Translations under genes and position numbers: made by a program | From: Candidatus Pacearchaeota archaeon | GTDB taxonomy: Archaea; Nanobdellota; Nanobdellia; Pacearchaeales; GW2011-AR1 | Assembly (NCBI GenBank): GCA_014728565.1 | Contig: WJLK01000085.1 | Span: forward strand, 1-6,231 | Direction: 5' to 3' | Length of the DNA: 6,231 nt | Part shown: one piece after another, positions 1 to 3,286 of the stretch | How positions within the stretch are numbered: the stretch's first letter is position 1 | How the letters are laid out: every line of letters starts with the position of its first letter | Notes under the pieces: model-generated | Told to the model about the DNA's origin: nothing | Seen by the model: only the letters and a program-made list of their open reading frames with translations | Database searches by the model: none

Positions 1-140
1 AAAATCTTTAAGCAAAAGAGATAGCCTGTAAAGATTTTAGGAAAATCTCAAAAATCAAAAGATTTTTGTGCCCAGAAAATTCAGACAAGGAAAGAAAAAT
101 TTTCTGAGTCTTTAAGCAAACAAGCTTTTAGAAAAAGTTT
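1..140. repeat. Run of hairpins with a direct repeat; candidate structured RNA or dispersed repeat
   Basis: Four inverted repeats lie one after another: 1-10 with 29-38 (10 perfect pairs, 18-base loop), 49-56 with 61-68 (8 perfect pairs, AAAA loop), 73-81 with 98-106 (9 perfect pairs, 16-base loop), and 122-129 with 133-140 (8 pairs including one G-U, loop AGA). An alternative hairpin, 32-38 with 42-48 (7 pairs, loop AGG), competes with the first. The 12-mer TCTTTAAGCAAA occurs at 5-16 and 109-120, and its first eight bases again at 156-163. Both strands are open for about 40 codons in one frame (plus 25-162, minus 127-8) but without a start codon, and the peptides are low-complexity and Lys-rich or hydrophobic, so I do not call a gene. 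It could be a non-coding RNA, a 3' untranslated region of a gene to the left, or a copy of a genome-wide repeat. The transcribed strand cannot be decided. Confidence 0.45.
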
Positions 141-146
141 AATAAA
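138..146 (+). promoter_or_regulatory. TATA-like box of the pilin-like gene
   Basis: TTTAATAAA preceded by an A-rich stretch lies about 28 bases (centre to A of ATG) before the start at 170, close to the spacing seen at the other genes here. It implies a leaderless or nearly leaderless mRNA. It is the weakest TATA match of the set and overlaps the last hairpin of the upstream repeat region. Confidence 0.35.
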
Positions 147-169
147 AAAGAAAACTCTTTAAGACCAAG

Positions 170-568
170 ATGAAAAATAAAAAAGCATGGTTAAGAATAA
201 TTGAGGCATTTTTAGCAATACTTCTAATTATAGGAGCTGTACTTGTTGTTATGTCTAGACAGGAAAGTGGACCTGATATTTCAAAAGAGATTCATGATAG
301 GCAGAGATATATATTAAAAATAGTTTCCCAGGATGATCACCTAAGACAGAAAATTCTTTCTGAGGAAAACCAGGAGGTTAATTTATTGATTTCTCAGATG
401 ATTCCAACAAACTGGAATTTCTCAACAAACATATGCAATGTCACAGAAGCATGTCCAAATCCAGAGACTATTGTTAAAAAACAGATATTCACTGAAGAAA
501 TATTGATAACTACAGACCTTTCTGAATATCAACCAAAAAAACTGAGGTTTTTTGTCTGGTTGAGATAG
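170..568 (+). CDS. Pilin-like single-pass membrane protein, function unknown
   Basis: The 132-residue product has a short basic N-terminus (MKNKK), then one hydrophobic helix at about residues 10-28 containing a glutamate (E12), followed by a mostly polar extracytoplasmic domain. This resembles the class III signal peptide/N-terminal helix of archaeal type IV pilins and pseudopilins, although the canonical Gly cleavage residue is missing. The soluble part has an alpha-helical stretch (about 38-78), then a Cys pair (C89, C95) with two N-x-S/T sequons (N83, N90), and a basic, aromatic C-terminus (PKKLRFFVW). I recall similar small proteins, with a Trp-Leu-Arg-Ile-Ile-Glu-Ala-Phe type start and a PKxLxLFxW end, as common hypothetical proteins in DPANN archaea; this is memory, not a search. 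The start is fixed by the first ATG after the TATA-like box. The intact C-terminal pattern suggests the gene is complete. It is not obviously co-transcribed with anything. A role in a pilus-like or envelope assembly is inference. Confidence 0.75.
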   Translation: MKNKKAWLRIIEAFLAILLIIGAVLVVMSRQESGPDISKEIHDRQRYILKIVSQDDHLRQKILSEENQEVNLLISQMIPTNWNFSTNICNVTEACPNPETIVKKQIFTEEILITTDLSEYQPKKLRFFVWLR

Positions 569-574
569 AAAAAG

Positions 575-583
575 TTATATATT
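575..583 (+). promoter_or_regulatory. TATA box without an intact gene behind it
   Basis: TTATATATT is the strongest TATA match in the window. Counting 29 bases from its TATATA core (577), as at archease and the big surface protein, predicts a transcript start at about 606. This is an ATT codon in the same frame as the decayed reading frame, not an ATG. It is either the relic promoter of that gene or the promoter of a short RNA. Confidence 0.4.
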
Positions 584-587
584 CTAA

Positions 588-908
588 GAATTATTAAAAT
601 TCAATATTGTTTATGAAGCTGGTGCTTATCCCCAAGGTCCTTATTGGGATATAAACTCTAGTCCGAGAGAACATTGTTACTCTATCACTCCTCTTGAGAG
701 TGAGAAACCTATGAATATCATATAAGAAGTATGGAGAGTGATATTCTTTATGTTAGGAAAATTAGGTTATCTATTCAGAGATTCAGGTCATGATATAGAC
801 CATGCTGTTGTTTCTTTAGACAAACCAATAAAGAAGTGGCATTTACTAGCTTTGGAGGATTTACTTAAAATTACTCCTAATGATGGCTCTGAACTAGGAT
901 TTGCATAA
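588..908 (+). pseudogene. Decayed gene, one frame with an internal stop and no start codon
   Basis: Reading from 588 in one frame gives 106 codons interrupted only by TAA at 723-725 and ended by TAA at 906-908. The first part contains a protein-like stretch (VYEAGAYPQGPYWDI, from 609); the second has an open segment from ATG 750 to 908 (52 residues) with GHDIDHAVVSLDKPI and a mixed, non-repetitive composition. There is no ATG, GTG or TTG in frame before 711. Around 704-770 another frame (704-772) also reads like protein (MESDILYVRK), so a pair of frameshifts is possible as well as a nonsense change. The D-x-A-V-V-x-L pattern resembles the surroundings of the catalytic Asp in trypsin-fold proteases, but no His or Ser motif supports this and I give no function. 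Alternatively only the 52-residue segment is a real small gene. The 383 bases between the neighbouring genes hold nothing else but the two promoters. Confidence 0.4.
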
Positions 909-920
909 GATTAACTAAAA

Positions 921-930
921 AATATAAAAA
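921..930 (+). promoter_or_regulatory. TATA box of archease
   Basis: AATATAAAAA, preceded by CTAAAA (A-rich as expected for a BRE), has its TATA core at 923, 29 bases before the ATG at 952. This spacing leaves essentially no leader, and no Shine-Dalgarno sequence precedes the start. A short T-run (934-938) between box and start may end transcription coming from the left. Confidence 0.6.
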
Positions 931-951
931 CCTATTTTTATTATTCATTAT

Positions 952-1392
952 ATGAAATTCAAATTTCTTCCGCACACAGCAGACATCAAATTTCAGGCAT
1001 TTGGAAATTCATTAGAGGAAGTTTTTGAAAATGCAGCTTATGCACTTGCAAATATTATAAGTAGAGATAAAATAAAACCTAAAGAAAAGAAAATAATAAA
1101 AGTAAGGGCTAGAGATAGTGAAAGTTTATTGTATGATTTTCTAGAGGAATTCTTATATTTAATAGATGTTGGGGGCTTTATTCTTAGTGAGATTAAAAAT
1201 TTAAAAATAACCAGCAGTAGTTCTGTTAAAAATAATAAAACTCTTTATAATAGTGAGCTAATAGCAGAGGTTCTTGGAGATTCAATTGAGAATTATAATA
1301 TTGAAAAAGATGTAAAAGCAATTACTTATAATGATATGTTTATTAAAAAAGAAAAAGAAAAATTTATCTGCCAAGTTGTTGTGGATGTTTAG
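952..1392 (+). CDS. Archease, activator of the RNA ligase RtcB
   Basis: Archease is a small metal-binding protein that speeds guanylylation and turnover of the tRNA-splicing ligase RtcB in archaea and animals. The 146-residue product has the usual family length and signatures: the N-terminal PHTADI (residues 7-12), the central helix SLLYDFLEEFLYL (58-70), the KAITYNDM segment (122-129) and the terminal VVVDV. D11 and D145 match by position the two aspartates that bind metal at the active site in the family. In the KAIT segment many archeases have His where this one has Asn (N127), a small deviation. The start is the first codon after the promoter and begins directly with the conserved strand. 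The stop overlaps by four bases, tail to tail, with the stop of the minus-strand gene. Its partner RtcB lies about 420 bases downstream but with its own promoter. Confidence 0.95.
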   Translation: MKFKFLPHTADIKFQAFGNSLEEVFENAAYALANIISRDKIKPKEKKIIKVRARDSESLLYDFLEEFLYLIDVGGFILSEIKNLKITSSSSVKNNKTLYNSELIAEVLGDSIENYNIEKDVKAITYNDMFIKKEKEKFICQVVVDV

Positions 1393-1742
1393 GTGATTAA
1401 ATAAACTCTTGTAATTGAATCAAAAGATAATGTTTCCTCTCCTGACATTTTGCACGGAGAAGGGTCTAATTGCTGTGTTTCAGAATCATAATGTCCCATT
1501 TTTAGCTTTCCTGCAATAGTTATACCATCTGAAGTTCTTTCTGTTACTCTAAGATTCCAGTAAGCTTCATACATTGGATATGAAGATTCTATATCTGCTA
1601 CTAACAATAAACTTTTTCCATCAGTAATTTCATCTAATTTTCTAACAGCAGTTATATTTCTGAAACAATCAGGATTGCAATGTGATTTAAAAAAATCAAG
1701 TATTAGTCTATTAGAAGGTTCATTTTCTGCAATAGATACCAT
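1389..1742 (-). CDS. Small protein of unknown function, convergent with archease
   Basis: I do not recognise this 117-residue product. It has varied, protein-like composition (two Trp/Tyr-rich segments, for instance SSYPMYEAYWNLRV at 53-66), three cysteines in a CNPDC motif (C22, C26) and at C97, and one sequon (N29). It begins with a short Val/Ile stretch and no clear membrane helix. However, the frame stays open upstream for eight more codons (to 1766) reading IILVLNFL, so translation from a non-ATG codon would give a hydrophobic, signal-peptide-like start; with the cysteines and sequon this hints at an exported protein whose start has been lost or is unusual. A TATA-like box 29 bases before the ATG at 1742 supports the ATG as written. 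It is divergent from rtcB and overlaps the archease stop by four bases. No other frame on either strand covers 1393-1742, which supports a real gene. Confidence 0.65.
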   Translation of the reverse strand: MVSIAENEPSNRLILDFFKSHCNPDCFRNITAVRKLDEITDGKSLLLVADIESSYPMYEAYWNLRVTERTSDGITIAGKLKMGHYDSETQQLDPSPCKMSGEETLSFDSITRVYLIT

Positions 1743-1764
1743 AAGAAAATTTAAAACAAGGATT

Positions 1765-1772
1765 ATTTAAAT
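1765..1772 (-). promoter_or_regulatory. TATA-like box of the minus-strand small gene
   Basis: Read on the minus strand this is TTTAAATA, starting 29-30 bases before the ATG at 1742. It lies in an 11-base repeat (TTATTTAAATT, 1763-1773) whose second copy (1783-1793) serves the divergent rtcB gene. The core ATTTAAAT is a palindrome, so orientation comes only from spacing. Confidence 0.4.
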
Positions 1773-1781
1773 TTAACTAAA

Positions 1782-1791
1782 TTTATTTAAA
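1782..1791 (+). promoter_or_regulatory. TATA-like box of rtcB
   Basis: TTTATTTAAA contains a TTTAAAT core beginning at 1786, 28 bases before the ATG at 1814. The short distance implies a leaderless transcript, and rtcB is therefore transcribed separately from archease. Confidence 0.45.
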
Positions 1792-1813
1792 TTCTGGTTT
1801 CTTTTAATAAAAA

Positions 1814-3232
1814 ATGGAAAATATAGATGTTAAAAAAATAAATAATGTGACTTGGAAAATAGAGAAATCTGGAAAGATGAGAGTTCCTGTTATAATATTT
1901 GCTTCTGATATCCTGATGAAAAAGATAAAACAAGACAGAACTCTTCTCCAGGCCTCAAATATGGCTACCTTGCCAGGAGTTGTAAAAAATATTGTTGTCT
2001 GTCCAGATGCTCATGAAGGTTATGGGGCATGCATCGGAGGAGTTTCAGCATTTGATTTAGATGAAGGGGTTGTAAGCCCTGGTGAAATTGGTTATGATAT
2101 TAACTGCAGTGTTAGATTATTAAGAACTAATTTAACTTTAAATGATATTGGAAAAAGAAAAAAAGAAATTTTGCATTCATTATTCAGAACAATTCCAAGT
2201 GGAGTTGGAAGAGGAAGCAAAATGAATCTTACTAAAAAAGACCTTGATGATGTTTTAAGAGAAGGTGCACAGTGGGTTGTTAAAAAAGGTTATGGTTTTA
2301 AAGATGATTATATACATACAGAAGAACTTGGGAGAATGAATGGAAATCCTGATAATGTAAGCCAGAAAGCAAAATCAAGAGGAATCGGACAGTTAGGAAC
2401 ACTTGGAGCTGGAAATCATTTCTTAGAGATTCAGGTTGTTGAAAAAATTTTTAATAGTGAAATTGCTAAAGTTTTTGGATTATCAGAAGGTCAGGTAACA
2501 ATCATGATTCACTGCGGAAGCAGAGGTTTAGGTCATCAGGTTGCTTCAGATTATATTAGATTAATGGAAAAAAAATACAGATGGCCTGAACAAGACAGGG
2601 AACTTGTTAATGCTCCCATTAAATCAGAACTTGGAAAAAAATATTTAAGTGCAATGGCTTGTGCTGCGAATTTTGCTTTTGCAAACAAACAGCTAATAAC
2701 CCATTGGGTTAGGGAGGATTTAAAGCATTATTTTAAGGACATTAAAATAGATGTAGTTTATGATGTCTGTCATAATATTGCAAAATTTGAGAAACATTTT
2801 ATAGATAGTAAGGAAAAAGAAGTATTAATTATGAGAAAGGGAGCTACAAGAAGTTTTGGTCCTAATAGAGAAGAAATTCCAGAAGATTACAGGAATGTTG
2901 GTCAGCCGGTTTTAATTCCAGGAACAATGGGAACTTCAAGTTATGTTTTAGTTGGAACTAGCAAAGCAGAGGAGATAAGTTTTGGAAGTACTGCTCATGG
3001 AGCTGGAAGAGTTGAATCAAGAACAAGAGCAAGAAAAGAAATAAGAGCTGAGAATGTAAAATCTGATTTAGAAAAAAGAGGAATTGATATTGAAGCAGGA
3101 AGTTTTAAAGGTATTGCTGAAGAAGCTCCAGAAGCTTATAAAGATATAGAGGAAGTTATAAAAGTAAGTCATGAAGCAAAAATAGGCAAGCTGGTTGCTA
3201 AATTAAGACCTGTTGCTGTTATGAAAGGTTAA
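1814..3232 (+). CDS. rtcB: RNA-splicing ligase RtcB (tRNA ligase)
   Basis: RtcB joins RNA ends carrying 2',3'-cyclic phosphate (or 3'-phosphate) and 5'-hydroxyl, using GTP and Mn2+, and is the ligase that seals tRNA exons after intron removal in archaea. The 472-residue product is full length for an intein-free archaeal RtcB. Visible active-site signatures are PDAHEGYGACIGG (residues 64-76), SPGEIGYDINCSVRL (88-102) with metal ligands D95 and C98, GAGNHFLEI (198-206) with N201/H202, HCGSRGLGHQ (233-242) with H233, DVCHNIAK (317-324) with H320, and STAHGAGR (392-399) with H395 as the expected guanylylated histidine. The C-terminus (LRPVAVMKG) is the usual end of the family. No residue expected for catalysis is missing. 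Archease lies on the same strand upstream, separated by an antisense gene. Start choice: the only ATG at the right distance from the promoter, giving a normal N-terminus. Confidence 0.98.
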   Translation: MENIDVKKINNVTWKIEKSGKMRVPVIIFASDILMKKIKQDRTLLQASNMATLPGVVKNIVVCPDAHEGYGACIGGVSAFDLDEGVVSPGEIGYDINCSVRLLRTNLTLNDIGKRKKEILHSLFRTIPSGVGRGSKMNLTKKDLDDVLREGAQWVVKKGYGFKDDYIHTEELGRMNGNPDNVSQKAKSRGIGQLGTLGAGNHFLEIQVVEKIFNSEIAKVFGLSEGQVTIMIHCGSRGLGHQVASDYIRLMEKKYRWPEQDRELVNAPIKSELGKKYLSAMACAANFAFANKQLITHWVREDLKHYFKDIKIDVVYDVCHNIAKFEKHFIDSKEKEVLIMRKGATRSFGPNREEIPEDYRNVGQPVLIPGTMGTSSYVLVGTSKAEEISFGSTAHGAGRVESRTRARKEIRAENVKSDLEKRGIDIEAGSFKGIAEEAPEAYKDIEEVIKVSHEAKIGKLVAKLRPVAVMKG

Positions 3233-3254
3233 AATTTAAAGATTAATAAAGAAA

Positions 3255-3264
3255 ATATTTATAA
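3255..3264 (+). promoter_or_regulatory. TATA box of the large surface protein gene
   Basis: ATATTTATAA preceded by GAAA has its TTTATA core at 3258, 29 bases before the ATG at 3287. This supports that ATG over the next in-frame ATG at 3308, and a leaderless message. Confidence 0.6.
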
Positions 3265-3286
3265 GAGGATTATTCGTTTAATAAGC

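Noticed and set aside
1..140. CRISPR array or C/D box guide RNA
   Set aside because: The direct repeats are only 12 bases, 104 bases apart and not a regular series; a CTGA (104-107) is present but no well-placed C box (RTGATGA) accompanies it.
8..162. Open stretches of about 40-45 codons on both strands (plus 25-162, minus 127-8) left of the pilin-like gene
   Set aside because: Neither has a start codon; the peptides are Lys-rich or purely hydrophobic and both follow from the A/T-rich hairpin sequence. A gene tail entering from the left with a frameshift cannot be excluded but is not supported.
613..654. 13-codon ATG frame between the pilin-like gene and archease
   Set aside because: Too short, and it is out of frame with the protein-like reading of the same bases.
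588..908. Trypsin-like protease remnant
   Set aside because: Only a D-x-A-V-V-x-L pattern resembles the catalytic Asp region; no His or GDSG motif is visible, so it is not used as a functional call.
1814..3232. Possible intein in RtcB, common in archaeal homologues
   Set aside because: All active-site motifs are spaced as in intein-free enzymes and the length is normal at 472 residues.
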